In this document: piece after piece, positions 8,134 through 17,322 of the stretch
How positions within the stretch are numbered: the stretch's first letter is position 1
How the letters are laid out: every line of letters starts with the position of its first letter
Assembly (NCBI GenBank): GCA_012518215.1
Contig: JAAYSV010000020.1
Location: forward strand, 1-64,000
Direction of reading: 5' to 3'
Length of the DNA stretch: 64,000 bases
Origin: Bacillota bacterium
GTDB taxonomy: Bacteria > Bacillota > Dethiobacteria > DTU022 > PWGO01
The notes under the pieces: generated by a model
Database searches by the model: none
The model's input: only the letters and a program-made list of their open reading frames with translations
Told to the model about the DNA's origin: nothing
Program-made: the position numbers and the translations under genes

Positions 8134-8139
8134 AGAGAT

Positions 8140-9264
8140 ATGAACATAATCGATGATGGTGTTACCGCAGCTGTTTTTGAAGGGGGTTACCCGGCAAGCG
8201 ATATTGAAAAAATGTTGGTCAGGGTCCGCGATGCCGTCCTTCTTGATAACCTGCAGAAGATGGTGAAGGTGGATGCGCTTCATGAAGTTATCTTTGTCAC
8301 CAACTATACCCATTTGATCGTCGAGGTCGAAAAAATGGGTCTGGACAAGGTGAAAATTCATGAAGTGAAGGGAAATGATTTTCATTTCGGGCGGGAACTC
8401 AAAGAAGTGATTTCCAGATACAGGCCCCGCCGCGTGTTTTACATCGGCGGAGCCGGTTTTCCGTTGCTCGGGGAGGACGAAATCGGGGGGATTGCCTCTT
8501 CCCTGTTGTTTCGCCGCAATGCCGTGCTCACCAACAATCCACAATCTTCGGATCTTGTGGCTTTCTCCCCTGCCGAAGCCATCAACAGCATCGAGCCGCC
8601 GCCCGATGACAATTCACTGGCGATATCGTTGCGAGACCAGGCCGGGCTGGAAATGGAGCTTGTGCCCTACACGGCGGGGATTCTCTTTGATCTGGATACG
8701 CCGACTGATTATCTGATACTGGGGGGCAGCCCTTTTGCCGGGGAACGGGCCCGGGAGGCTCTGGAGGCTCTTCCACTGGACTTTGAATTGCTGGAGAGGG
8801 CCAAGGAGGTGTTGCGCGGTTATTACCGCGAGACAGTACTGATCGGCAGGGTCGGGGCCCCGCTTATCGCGCATCTGAATTGCAATCTCCAGTTGCGCTT
8901 GCGGATATTCTCGGAAGAGAGAGGGATGAAAGCCCTGGGCCGGGAATCGGCCGGGGTAGTGGAGTCCATTCTGGCTCATCTCATAGATGAAGTGGGTATC
9001 AATAAATTTTTTTCCTATCTGGAAAAGGTAGCAGAGGTGGCATTTATTGATACGCGGGTTCTGTTTGCCCATTTCAAGTTGAAGTTATCGGCGGAGGAGA
9101 GGTTTCTCTCCGACATGGGACGCTGGCAAGAGATAAAAAACCCCTGGCTGAAGGAGTTCACGAGAGCGGCAGCCGAGAGCACCATTCCCATTGTCCTGGG
9201 GGGGCATTCATTGGTTTCCGGGGGAATATGGGTTCTGGCCGAGGAGATAATGCTTGAAAGATAG
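8140..9264 (+). CDS. Uncharacterised protein, MobA/CofC-like nucleotidyltransferase fold
   Basis: I do not recognise the function of this 374-residue protein. The first ~200 residues resemble a GT-A nucleotidyltransferase: a DNLQKM segment after the first strand, EVIFVTNY, a YIGGAGFPLL stretch in the position of the usual GGDxPLL, and DLDTPTDYLIL matching the DIDTPEDL motif of MobA and CofC proteins. The normal N-terminal LAAGxSxRMG loop is missing, so catalysis is doubtful. The last ~170 residues are mainly helical and end with a glycine-rich GGHSLVSGG segment. It sits between hpf and secA, and the ATG follows hpf by six bases. Confidence 0.6.
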   Translation: MNIIDDGVTAAVFEGGYPASDIEKMLVRVRDAVLLDNLQKMVKVDALHEVIFVTNYTHLIVEVEKMGLDKVKIHEVKGNDFHFGRELKEVISRYRPRRVFYIGGAGFPLLGEDEIGGIASSLLFRRNAVLTNNPQSSDLVAFSPAEAINSIEPPPDDNSLAISLRDQAGLEMELVPYTAGILFDLDTPTDYLILGGSPFAGERAREALEALPLDFELLERAKEVLRGYYRETVLIGRVGAPLIAHLNCNLQLRLRIFSEERGMKALGRESAGVVESILAHLIDEVGINKFFSYLEKVAEVAFIDTRVLFAHFKLKLSAEERFLSDMGRWQEIKNPWLKEFTRAAAESTIPIVLGGHSLVSGGIWVLAEEIMLER

Positions 9265-9320
9265 TATGTTTTTCGGCTGTTTTGCACGGCTGGATTTTGT
9301 TTTTGTGGAGGGCAGATGAT

Positions 9321-12300
9321 TTGATCGATTGGTTCAGAAAACGTTTTGCGGGACGTAGCAACGCCCGGGAAATAAGGAAACTCGAGGATATGGTCGCCGA
9401 GGTCAACGCCCTGAAGGAGGAGATGTCCGCTCTCACTGCCGGGGAGATGGCAGCCAGGACGGAGGAGTTCAGAAGGCGGTTGGCCGGAGGTGAAACCGAG
9501 GATGATCTTCTGCCGGAAGCTTTTGCCCTGGCAAGGGAGGCCGCCGGGAGGACCACGGGCATGTTTCCCTTCGACGTTCAGGTTCTGGGGGGGATTGTCC
9601 TTCATCAGGGGCGTATTGCGGAGATGAAAACCGGTGAAGGTAAAACCCTGGTGGCCACGATGCCGGCCTACCTGAATGCCATCAGTGGCCGGGGGGTGCA
9701 TATCGTGACGGTGAACGATTACCTGGCCAGACGTGATAGTGAATGGATGGGCCCTATCTACCGCCTGCTCGGCCTGAAGGTGGGCCTGGTGGTTCATGAT
9801 ATGGATCCCGAAGAGAAGAAGAACGCTTACAATGCGGACATTGTCTATGGAACCAACAATGAATTGGGGTTTGACTACCTGCGTGACAACATGGTCATTT
9901 ACAGGGATCAGTTGATGCAGCGGGAACTCAATTTTGCAATCGTGGACGAGGTGGACAGCATCCTCATCGACGAAGCCCGCACTCCGTTGATCATCAGCAG
10001 CAGGATCAAGGCCGAGCAGGGTTACGAGCGCTGGAACAAGGTCGTCTCCACGCTCATGAAAAAGCAGTGGCAGATGGTCAACGATGCCCTCAACCGTGCC
10101 CGGGAACATCTGGACAGGGGAGAGAACGAGGAGGCCGGTGAGCTGATCCTCATGGCGCGGCGCGGTGCCCCCAGGAACAAGAAGTTGTTGAAGATGCTGA
10201 AAGAACCCGGCATAGAAAAACTGGTGGAAAGAGTGAAACACCGCCTCATGTCCGAGAAGAGCCTCCATCTCCTTGATGGGGAACTTTTCTTCAGTATCGA
10301 TGAGATTACCAGGAACGTCGATATATCGCCCCGGGGGTACGACAAACTGGCCGGGGAAGATCGGGAACTGAAGGAATTTCTGGGTTACGGGCAGGATAAA
10401 GACAAAGATGAGGATGCCGGAATCGGCGGGGAAGAGGAAGAGTCAGGGGAAGGAGAGGAAGGGGCCGAGGAGGAAGAAATGGCCCGTCAACGGGGCGGAG
10501 AGCATGAGTTCACGATCCGTGCCCTGTTCAAGGGTTACTCGCTCTACGAGAGAGATGTCGATTATGTGATCAAGGACAACCAGGTGATCATCGTTGATGA
10601 ATTCACGGGACGGCTCATGCCCGGGAGAAGGTACTCGGAAGGCCTTCACCAGGCACTGGAGGCCAAGGAGAATGTGGCCATCCAGGATGAGACGCGTACC
10701 GTGGCCTCGATCACCTTCCAGAATTTTTTCCGGATGTACAACAAACTGTCGGGGATGACCGGTACTGCTGCCACGGAGGAGAAGGAATTCCGGGATATCT
10801 ACGGTATGGATGTGGTGACTGTTCCAACCAACATGCCCATGATCCGGGGTGACCATCCCGATGTGATTTACAAGACGGAGGAAGCCAAATTCAATGCTGT
10901 TGTCGAGGAAATAATCGAGTTCAACAGCACCGGGCAGCCCCTTCTGGTGGGGACCATCTCCGTGGAAAAATCGGAGAGGCTCAGCCGGATGCTCAAGCGG
11001 CGCGGGGTGCGGCACAATGTTCTCAATGCGGTCAATCATGCGCGGGAAGCCGAGATCATCTCCCAGGCAGGGCAGAAGGGAGCGGTGACCATTTCCACGA
11101 ACATGGCCGGAAGGGGGACCGATATTGTCCTGGGGGGAAACTACGAATACCTGGCCAGGGAGAAAGTACACAGGGAATTGGCGGCCATGGAGGAAGAAAG
11201 TCCACAGGAATATGACCTGAAATTTGCCGCACGCCTCCGGGAAATTCTTCCCGGATTCAAAGCGAGGTGGGAGGAGGAACACGAGGAGGTCATAAGGCTC
11301 GGCGGCCTGCACGTTATCGGTACCGAAAGACACGAGAGCCGGAGGATCGACAATCAGCTGCGGGGGCGGGCGGGAAGGCAGGGTGACCCCGGTTCATCGC
11401 AATTCTTCATCTCCCTGGAAGATGATCTGATGCGCCTGTTCGGGGGGGGTAACATCGCCCCCATCATGGACCGGCTGGGGATGGAAGAAGATATGCCCAT
11501 AGATCATCCGCTCATCAGCCGGGCGATCGAAAATGCCCAGAAGAAGGTGGAATATCGAAATTTTGAAATCAGGAAACATCTGCTCGAGTATGACCTGGTC
11601 CTGAACGAGCAGAGAAAAGTGATATATGAATCGCGGCATCGGGCATTGCAAGAAGAAAATATCAAAGATTCGATCCTGGAGATGATACGGGAGGTGGTTT
11701 CTTCATCGTTTGATCGTTTTTGCGACGGCAGGCCTTACCTTGGAGAGGAGGCAGCCCGGGAACTGCTCGGATATGCCCAGACCACTTTTCTGTATCCCGG
11801 TGCGGTCTCCCTGCAGGATCTGAAGGAGAGAGAAGGGCCGCAGGCAAAGGAATACCTGCTGGACAGAGTGCTCCGGAATTACGAGAACAGGGAGAAGGAG
11901 ATCGAAAGCAATTTCGGGCCGGGCAGCATGCGTGAACTGGAACGGGTGGTATTGCTGCGCACTGTTGATCGGCACTGGGTCGAGCATATAGATGCCATGC
12001 ACGACCTGCGTCATGAGGTGGGGAACCGTGCCTATGCGCAGAGAGATCCGCTGGTGGAGTACCGTATCGAAGCTTCGCGGGCCTACGAATTCATGTTGAA
12101 TGAGATCCAGGAAAATGTTGTACGGGGGATTTTCATGACCCGCATCGGAAGATTGCCCCGGCGGGAGAGGATCGTTTCCTCACCCACGGAGGTCCGGCCC
12201 GGTGCGGGTGGGTCGAGGCCAGGAAGTTTCCGTGATGATGCGGGAGCCGATGCCCCGGATAGAGAAGAGGGGAAACCACAGCCGATCAAGGTGGGGAAAA

Positions 12301-12374
12301 AAGTAGGCAGGAACGAACCTTGCCCCTGTGGCAGTGGTAAAAAATACAAGAAGTGCTGTGGAAGGAACGGATAG
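9321..12374 (+). CDS. secA: Protein translocase ATPase SecA
   Basis: SecA drives post-translational export through SecYEG. Visible motifs are MKTGEGKT (Walker A), VDEVDSILIDEARTPL (DEAD-like Walker B), the TISVEKSE segment of the second motor domain, and a C-terminal zinc-binding tail with CPCGSGKKYKKCCG. At 1017 residues it is longer than the roughly 840 of Bacillus subtilis SecA; the excess lies between ARTPLIIS and DYVIKDNQ and includes a very acidic stretch near residues 355-390. TTG 9321 is chosen because GGAGG ends eight bases upstream. The next gene, prfB, is a common neighbour. Confidence 0.96.
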   Translation: MIDWFRKRFAGRSNAREIRKLEDMVAEVNALKEEMSALTAGEMAARTEEFRRRLAGGETEDDLLPEAFALAREAAGRTTGMFPFDVQVLGGIVLHQGRIAEMKTGEGKTLVATMPAYLNAISGRGVHIVTVNDYLARRDSEWMGPIYRLLGLKVGLVVHDMDPEEKKNAYNADIVYGTNNELGFDYLRDNMVIYRDQLMQRELNFAIVDEVDSILIDEARTPLIISSRIKAEQGYERWNKVVSTLMKKQWQMVNDALNRAREHLDRGENEEAGELILMARRGAPRNKKLLKMLKEPGIEKLVERVKHRLMSEKSLHLLDGELFFSIDEITRNVDISPRGYDKLAGEDRELKEFLGYGQDKDKDEDAGIGGEEEESGEGEEGAEEEEMARQRGGEHEFTIRALFKGYSLYERDVDYVIKDNQVIIVDEFTGRLMPGRRYSEGLHQALEAKENVAIQDETRTVASITFQNFFRMYNKLSGMTGTAATEEKEFRDIYGMDVVTVPTNMPMIRGDHPDVIYKTEEAKFNAVVEEIIEFNSTGQPLLVGTISVEKSERLSRMLKRRGVRHNVLNAVNHAREAEIISQAGQKGAVTISTNMAGRGTDIVLGGNYEYLAREKVHRELAAMEEESPQEYDLKFAARLREILPGFKARWEEEHEEVIRLGGLHVIGTERHESRRIDNQLRGRAGRQGDPGSSQFFISLEDDLMRLFGGGNIAPIMDRLGMEEDMPIDHPLISRAIENAQKKVEYRNFEIRKHLLEYDLVLNEQRKVIYESRHRALQEENIKDSILEMIREVVSSSFDRFCDGRPYLGEEAARELLGYAQTTFLYPGAVSLQDLKEREGPQAKEYLLDRVLRNYENREKEIESNFGPGSMRELERVVLLRTVDRHWVEHIDAMHDLRHEVGNRAYAQRDPLVEYRIEASRAYEFMLNEIQENVVRGIFMTRIGRLPRRERIVSSPTEVRPGAGGSRPGSFRDDAGADAPDREEGKPQPIKVGKKVGRNEPCPCGSGKKYKKCCGRNG

Positions 12375-12424
12375 CGGCGAAGATTGAAGGCCGCGGCAAT
12401 GGGCAGGAACGGGAGGCGAAAAAA

Positions 12425-13550
12425 ATGGTGCCGATATTCAAAGATTTGTCCGCAGAATTGGCGGCATTGAACAGCCGTTATGGAGAATTGAGGGATTCAC
12501 TTTGAACTTGAAAAGAAGAAGGATCTGCTGGTAACACTGAATCGGAAATCTGCAGATCCGTCTCTCTGGGAAGACGGCGGAAGTGCAAAGGGGATTCTTC
12601 AGCAGATCAGCACCCTGCAGGAAGATATCGAACAGGATCAGCTTATTTGCAAAAATATAGAAGAGGCCGAGGTGCTGCTGCAGCTTGTTGAAGAGGGTGG
12701 GGAGGCAGGGGAAATTGAAGAACTTCTTGTCGAGGCCGAAAAACAGATAACAGCCCTGAAAAAGACCCTCGATGGCCTGGAGATAAAACTGCTCTTCCCC
12801 TCTCCTTACGATGACAAAAAAGCGATGTTATCCATTCACCCCGGGGCCGGCGGAACAGAGTCTCAGGACTGGGCGGAGATGCTGATGAGGATGTACATGC
12901 GCTGGGCGGAGAAGGAGGGCATGGAAGCGGAAGTACTGGATCTTCTGACCGGTGAGGAGGCCGGCATCAAGAGTGTAACCCTGTCCATAAACGGGAAATA
13001 TGCTTACGGCTTGCTGCAATCAGAGAAAGGGGTCCATCGCATGGTGCGGATTTCCCCGTTCGATGCCGCAAGGCGGAGGCATACTTCCTTTGCATCTGTC
13101 GATGTTATACCGGAAGTCGAAGGTGAGGAATTTGCCATTGCTGCCGAAGAGCTGCGGGTGGATACATTCAGGGCCCGGGGTGCGGGGGGGCAGCATGTCA
13201 ACACCACGGACTCTGCGGTGAGGGTGACACACCTGCCTACCGGCATCGTGGCCCAATGCCAGAGTGATCGTTCACAGCATAGCAACCGCCAGCAGGCCAT
13301 GCGTATCCTCCAGGCCCGCGTGGCCGAATTTTATCGCCAGCAGCAATCGGAAGAACTGGAAGCGATCAGGGGGGAACAGAAATCGATTGCCTGGGGCAAC
13401 CAGATACGTTCCTACGTTTTTCATCCTTTTACCCTGGTCAAGGATCACCGCACCGACACGGAAATTGGCAACATCGGCGAGGTTATGGACGGGGAGATCG
13501 ATCTTCTCCAGGAAAGATATCTGCGCTGGAAAGCCGGCAGCAAGTCATAA
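12425..13550 (+). CDS. prfB: Peptide chain release factor 2, with programmed +1 frameshift
   Basis: RF2 reads UAA and UGA. The first 26 codons run from ATG 12425 (site GGGAGG) to an in-frame TGA at 12503-12505; skipping one base there opens a frame that continues to 13550. The joined product of 374 residues reads LRDSL then ELEKKK across the junction, as in other RF2 proteins. It has the SPF tripeptide (RISPFD) that recognises UGA and the catalytic GGQ in RGAGGQHVN. Low RF2 lets ribosomes pause at the UGA and slip, so the protein controls its own synthesis. Reading this as two genes or a pseudogene would be wrong. Confidence 0.96.
12490..12505 (+). other. prfB programmed frameshift site
   Basis: The site has the internal Shine-Dalgarno-like GAGGG (12490-12494), a five-base gap, then CTT (12500-12502) followed by TGA (12503-12505). 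Peptidyl-tRNA-Leu slips from CTT to TTT and the UGA becomes part of the next codon, GAA. Confidence 0.92.
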
Positions 13551-13560
13551 AGCGGGTTAG

Positions 13561-13616
13561 TTCATACCAAATTACAGATACTATACCAAAGATGTTTAAC
13601 GGCGGGATGGTATGAA
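13561..13616 (+). promoter_or_regulatory. Inverted repeat covering the yitT start codon
   Basis: TTCATACC (13561-13568) is an exact inverted match to GGTATGAA (13609-13616), which contains the ATG start of the next gene. ATACCAAA is also directly repeated at 13564 and 13583. The stem could hide the start codon in the mRNA, or the repeats could be operators. Neither is established. Confidence 0.35.
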
Positions 13617-14496
13617 GAAACCCAGGCGGCGTTGGAAAAGAATATTGCTGGAAATAGCCGGTTTGATAGCGGGGACAGCGATCATGGCCGTGAGCCTGAA
13701 TATGCTTCTTGTACCCAACCGCCTGGCTGCCGGCGGAACCAGCGGGTTGGCCGTGATTTTATTTCACCTGTGGAATGTGCCCGTGGGGCTGACCATATTC
13801 CTGACCAATATTCCTCTGTTCGTCTCTTCCTATTTTCTGCTGGGGCGTAAAATGATACAGAATAGCTTCCTCGGCATGATCCTGTTCTCTTTGTTCTCCG
13901 AACTGTTTCTTTTTCTGCCCACGTTCACCTCCGATCTGCTGCTTGCTTCCATTTACGGGGGAATTCTTCTCGGGTTCGGCATGTGGATTGTTTTCGGGGT
14001 TGGCGGATCCACCGGGGGGACCGCGCTGGCTTCACTTCTGCTCAACCGGGTCAAGGGTATATCCCTCGGTCAAGGCCTGCTGGGAACCGATCTGCTCATC
14101 ATCGTTCTGGCCGCCCTGGTTTTCGGTGTGGAGACTGCCATGTATGCAACCATTTCTTTATTTGTGAGCAGCTGGTTTGTTGATCTTCTCCAGGATGGTT
14201 TCAGCCTGGTCAAGGTGGCGCTGGTGATCACGAAGGAGAAGGAGATGATTACCCGCAAGATTTTTGAAGACCTGAAACGCGGGGTAACTTTTCTGGAGGG
14301 CGAGGGCGGCTTCACAGGGGAAAAAAGGGAGATGATCTTCTGTGTTGTAACCCGTCCCCAGGTGGCCCGCCTGAAAAATATTGTTTACGAGAGCGACCCG
14401 GGGGCATTCGTGATCATCGGCAACGCCGGGGAGACGATCGGGGAGGGTTTCAAGGAAAAGGAATATCTGAAGCAGGAAACCGGTAAAGTTTTATAG
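13612..14496 (+). CDS. YitT-family membrane protein
   Basis: The 294-residue protein starts with a basic segment, then has about five hydrophobic membrane segments within residues 10-200, including the characteristic AVSLNMLLVPNRLAAGGTSG and GGSTGGT segments. A soluble C-terminal domain (about 210-294, with VVTRPQVARLKNIV) corresponds to DUF2179. YitT proteins are abundant in Firmicutes but their transport substrate is unknown. The ribosome site is weak. An inverted repeat overlaps the start codon. Confidence 0.88.
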   Translation: MKKPRRRWKRILLEIAGLIAGTAIMAVSLNMLLVPNRLAAGGTSGLAVILFHLWNVPVGLTIFLTNIPLFVSSYFLLGRKMIQNSFLGMILFSLFSELFLFLPTFTSDLLLASIYGGILLGFGMWIVFGVGGSTGGTALASLLLNRVKGISLGQGLLGTDLLIIVLAALVFGVETAMYATISLFVSSWFVDLLQDGFSLVKVALVITKEKEMITRKIFEDLKRGVTFLEGEGGFTGEKREMIFCVVTRPQVARLKNIVYESDPGAFVIIGNAGETIGEGFKEKEYLKQETGKVL

Positions 14497-14559
14497 AAAA
14501 TTAGATGAGTACCAAAAAGTGATAATGGGGTTAAAATCTATGTACAACAGGAGGTATTT

Positions 14560-15564
14560 ATGATGGTCAAAGCTTATTACGAACAGGATGCTGATCTGGG
14601 GATGCTGGAAGGGAAAAAAATAGCTATCCTGGGTTACGGCAGCCAGGGGCATGCACAGGCACTCAATCTCAAGGATAGCGGGGTGGATGTGGTCGTGGGA
14701 TTGTACAAAGAAAGTAGCAGCCGCAAGAAGGCTGCAGACGCCGGGTTGGAGGTCAGGACAGTCTCCGAGGCCGCGGAAGAAGCCGATATCATCATGTTTC
14801 TGATTCCGGACAGCATCCAGCCTGCCGTTTATCGCCGTGAGGTGAAACCCCATCTGAAAGCGGGCAAGGCGCTGGGCTTTTCACATGGTTTCAATATCCT
14901 TTACCGGCAGATCATTCCTTCCGGGGAGGTCGATGTTTTCATGATTGCCCCCAAGAGCCCCGGCCACCTGCTGAGGAGAATGTACGAGGAAGGCAGGGGT
15001 GTGCCGGCCCTCCTGGCGGTTCATCAGGATTACAGCGGTAAAACCAAACCCCTGGCTCTGGCCTATGCCAAGGGGATCGGCTCCACGCGAGCCGGGGTTA
15101 TCGAGACCACATTCCAGGAAGAGACGGAGACGGATCTTTTCGGGGAGCAGGTGGTTCTCTGCGGCGGGGTTACGGCGTTGATAAAGGCCTCTTTTGATAT
15201 GCTGGTTGAAGCCGGTTATCAGCCCGAGGTGGCCTATTTCGAGTGTCTGCATGAGCTCAAATTGATCGTGGATCTGATCTATGAAGGGGGAATTTCCCGG
15301 ATGAGATATTCGGTCAGCGATACAGCCGAGTATGGAGACCTTACTCGCGGTCCGCGCATCATCGATGAAGGCCGGAAAGAAGAGATGCGCAAGATTCTTC
15401 AGGAAATCCAATCCGGTGCATTCGCTCGCGAATGGATCCTGGAAAATCAGGCCGGATTGCCCATGTTCCAGATGCTGAGGGATATTGAAAGCCGCCATTT
15501 GCTGGAAAAGGTAGGGCGGGAACTCCGCGATATGATGCCCTGGATAAGCAAGGAAGAAGGATGA
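14560..15564 (+). CDS. ilvC: Ketol-acid reductoisomerase
   Basis: IlvC converts acetolactate or acetohydroxybutyrate to the dihydroxy acid with NADPH and magnesium, in valine, leucine and isoleucine synthesis. The 334-residue class I enzyme shows the Rossmann motif [10 protein letters not shown], the FSHGFN segment, APKSPGH, and ETDLFGEQ with metal-binding acids in the knotted domain. ACAGGAGG precedes the start; ATG 14560 and 14563 are both possible. It stands alone, with no ilvB, ilvN, ilvD or leu genes next to it, and I see no T-box leader in the 63-base gap upstream. Confidence 0.96.
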   Translation: MMVKAYYEQDADLGMLEGKKIAILGYGSQGHAQALNLKDSGVDVVVGLYKESSSRKKAADAGLEVRTVSEAAEEADIIMFLIPDSIQPAVYRREVKPHLKAGKALGFSHGFNILYRQIIPSGEVDVFMIAPKSPGHLLRRMYEEGRGVPALLAVHQDYSGKTKPLALAYAKGIGSTRAGVIETTFQEETETDLFGEQVVLCGGVTALIKASFDMLVEAGYQPEVAYFECLHELKLIVDLIYEGGISRMRYSVSDTAEYGDLTRGPRIIDEGRKEEMRKILQEIQSGAFAREWILENQAGLPMFQMLRDIESRHLLEKVGRELRDMMPWISKEEG

Positions 15565-15602
15565 TCGCGTTCTTCCGTTGGTTCCCGATCATTATGCAAA
15601 TA

Positions 15603-15632
15603 TTGTTGGGTGTTAACAAAACTTCATATATT
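15603..15632 (+). promoter_or_regulatory. Possible promoter upstream of ftsE
   Basis: TTGTTG (15603-15608) and TATATT (15627-15632) are 18 bases apart within the 180-base gap between ilvC and ftsE. The match is moderate. Confidence 0.4.
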
Positions 15633-15744
15633 TTGGAGGAATCGGATTTTAAATTGTCGAATATGCTAGAGTACAATGGCCCATTTGTTTCCGGAGGTAG
15701 TTCCCTGGGGAGTGAAACATTCTGCACAGAGGGTTTGCTGATCA

Positions 15745-16428
15745 ATGATAGAGGCTTACAATTTAACAAAGAAATATAACGGAAAAACAGCACTATCACA
15801 GGTGAACTTGACGATAAACAGGGGGGAATTTGTTTTTATCGTCGGGCCGAGCGGCGCCGGTAAATCAACCTTGTTGAAATTGATCATCAGGGAAATCCAG
15901 CCCACAGCCGGTATTCTGAAGGTTTTTGGACGTAATATAAGCCGCTTGCGCCGTAGCCAGGTTTCAATGCTGAGACGGAACGTGGGAATGGTCTTCCAGG
16001 ATTTTCGCCTGCTGGAAGGAAAAACGGTATTTGAAAATGTAGCTTTTGCCATGCGGGTAACGGGTGTGTCCGGCCGGGAAATCAACAAGAGAGTGCCCCT
16101 GGCGCTTGATCTTGTGGGACTGGAACATAAAAGAAAGTCTCTGGTTACGGATCTTTCAGGAGGTGAACAGCAGAGAGTAGGCCTGGCCCGTGCCATAGTG
16201 AACAAGCCATCGATGATCCTTGCCGATGAACCCACGGGCAATCTCGACCCCGACAATTCCGCCGAATTGATGAATTTATTGCGCAGTATCAACAGTTACG
16301 GAACGACGATTATCGTTGCCACTCATGATCGGGATGCCGTTGACAGGCTGCAAAAAAGGGTAGTCTACCTTGACAAAAGCATTGTCATCGGCGACGAGGC
16401 AAGGGGGGCCTATCTACGTGCTCCTTAG
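15745..16428 (+). CDS. ftsE: Cell division ATP-binding protein FtsE
   Basis: FtsE is the ATPase of the FtsEX complex, which sits at the membrane and activates peptidoglycan hydrolases. The 227-residue protein contains GPSGAGKST (Walker A), the VGMVFQDFRLL Q-loop, signature LSGGEQQRVGLARA, and ILADEPTGNLD (Walker B). It overlaps ftsX by 11 bases and the gene two places downstream encodes a hydrolase of the type FtsEX controls. Confidence 0.96.
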   Translation: MIEAYNLTKKYNGKTALSQVNLTINRGEFVFIVGPSGAGKSTLLKLIIREIQPTAGILKVFGRNISRLRRSQVSMLRRNVGMVFQDFRLLEGKTVFENVAFAMRVTGVSGREINKRVPLALDLVGLEHKRKSLVTDLSGGEQQRVGLARAIVNKPSMILADEPTGNLDPDNSAELMNLLRSINSYGTTIIVATHDRDAVDRLQKRVVYLDKSIVIGDEARGAYLRAP

Positions 16429-17296
16429 AAATATTTACTACTTTATCAGTGAGGCTATCAAGGGTTTGTTCAGGAATGGATGGATGAGCCTGGCGTCCAT
16501 CGGTGTTGTGGCCATAGCCCTGTTGATATTCGGAATTTTTGTTCTATTGAACATGAACGTGGAACACTGGTCGGGCACCCTGCTGGAGCAGATCGAGATC
16601 GTCGTTTTTATCGACGACGATGCCTCTGCTCTTGAAAGAAGAAATCTGAAGAATAGCCTTGATGAACACGAGTTGATCAGGGAGGCCGATTATGTTACCA
16701 AGGAGGTAGCCCTCGAAGAACTTAAAGACATGCTCGGCCCGGAATATGTGGAGGGCATCGAAGAGAATCCGCTACAGGATTCCTACATCATCAGGGTCTG
16801 GAAGCCGGAGATGGTTTCCGCCTTGATCAAGGACCTGGAAAAAATATCGGCAATAGAAGACATTGTCTGCCATCAGGAGATGGTCGAGAAGCTGACCAAG
16901 TTCACCAGGGCCTTGCAGTACGCGGCGTTGACCTTGATGATTCTGCTGGCGGTAACGGCCACATTCCTGATCTCTCACAGCATACGCATGACGGTGATGT
17001 TGCGCAGCGAAGAGATCATGATCATGAAATATGTGGGGGCCACGGATTCGTTTATCCGGTTGCCGTTTGTTTTTGAAGGTTTGTTTCTGGGGTTGCTGGG
17101 CACGATAATACCCTTGATCTGCCTTTATTTTGGTTACCAGTTGCTTCTGGAGGGTATCGAAACCGAACTTGCGTTTTTGCCGATGGTCCCTTTTCATACG
17201 GCCATGAACGAAGTTGCCAGGTTGGTTTTTCCCATGGGCATCGGGCTGGGGATCGTGGGCAGTGTGTTGTCTATTCGACGTTACTTGAAGGTGTAG
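16418..17296 (+). CDS. ftsX: Cell division protein FtsX
   Basis: FtsX is the permease-like partner of FtsE. The 292-residue protein has one N-terminal membrane helix (about 20-45), an extracytoplasmic domain (about 50-170, with EQIEVVFIDDDAS), and three C-terminal helices. GTG 16418 follows AGGGGGGC at good spacing and lies inside the end of ftsE, implying translational coupling. The extracytoplasmic domain would transmit ATP hydrolysis to the cell-wall hydrolase encoded next. Confidence 0.94.
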   Translation: MLLRNIYYFISEAIKGLFRNGWMSLASIGVVAIALLIFGIFVLLNMNVEHWSGTLLEQIEIVVFIDDDASALERRNLKNSLDEHELIREADYVTKEVALEELKDMLGPEYVEGIEENPLQDSYIIRVWKPEMVSALIKDLEKISAIEDIVCHQEMVEKLTKFTRALQYAALTLMILLAVTATFLISHSIRMTVMLRSEEIMIMKYVGATDSFIRLPFVFEGLFLGLLGTIIPLICLYFGYQLLLEGIETELAFLPMVPFHTAMNEVARLVFPMGIGLGIVGSVLSIRRYLKV

Positions 17297-17322
17297 GGAT
17301 GTTTGGCAGGAGGTGACAGGGG

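Noticed and set aside
9015-10268. Minus-strand ORF of 417 codons across the 5' part of secA
   Set aside because: Shadow of secA; composition follows the sense codons and nothing in it looks conserved.
12672-13550. A separate release-factor gene starting at GTG 12672
   Set aside because: The frame continues upstream to the CTTTGA frameshift site, and the N-terminal part of RF2 is encoded there; it is one gene.
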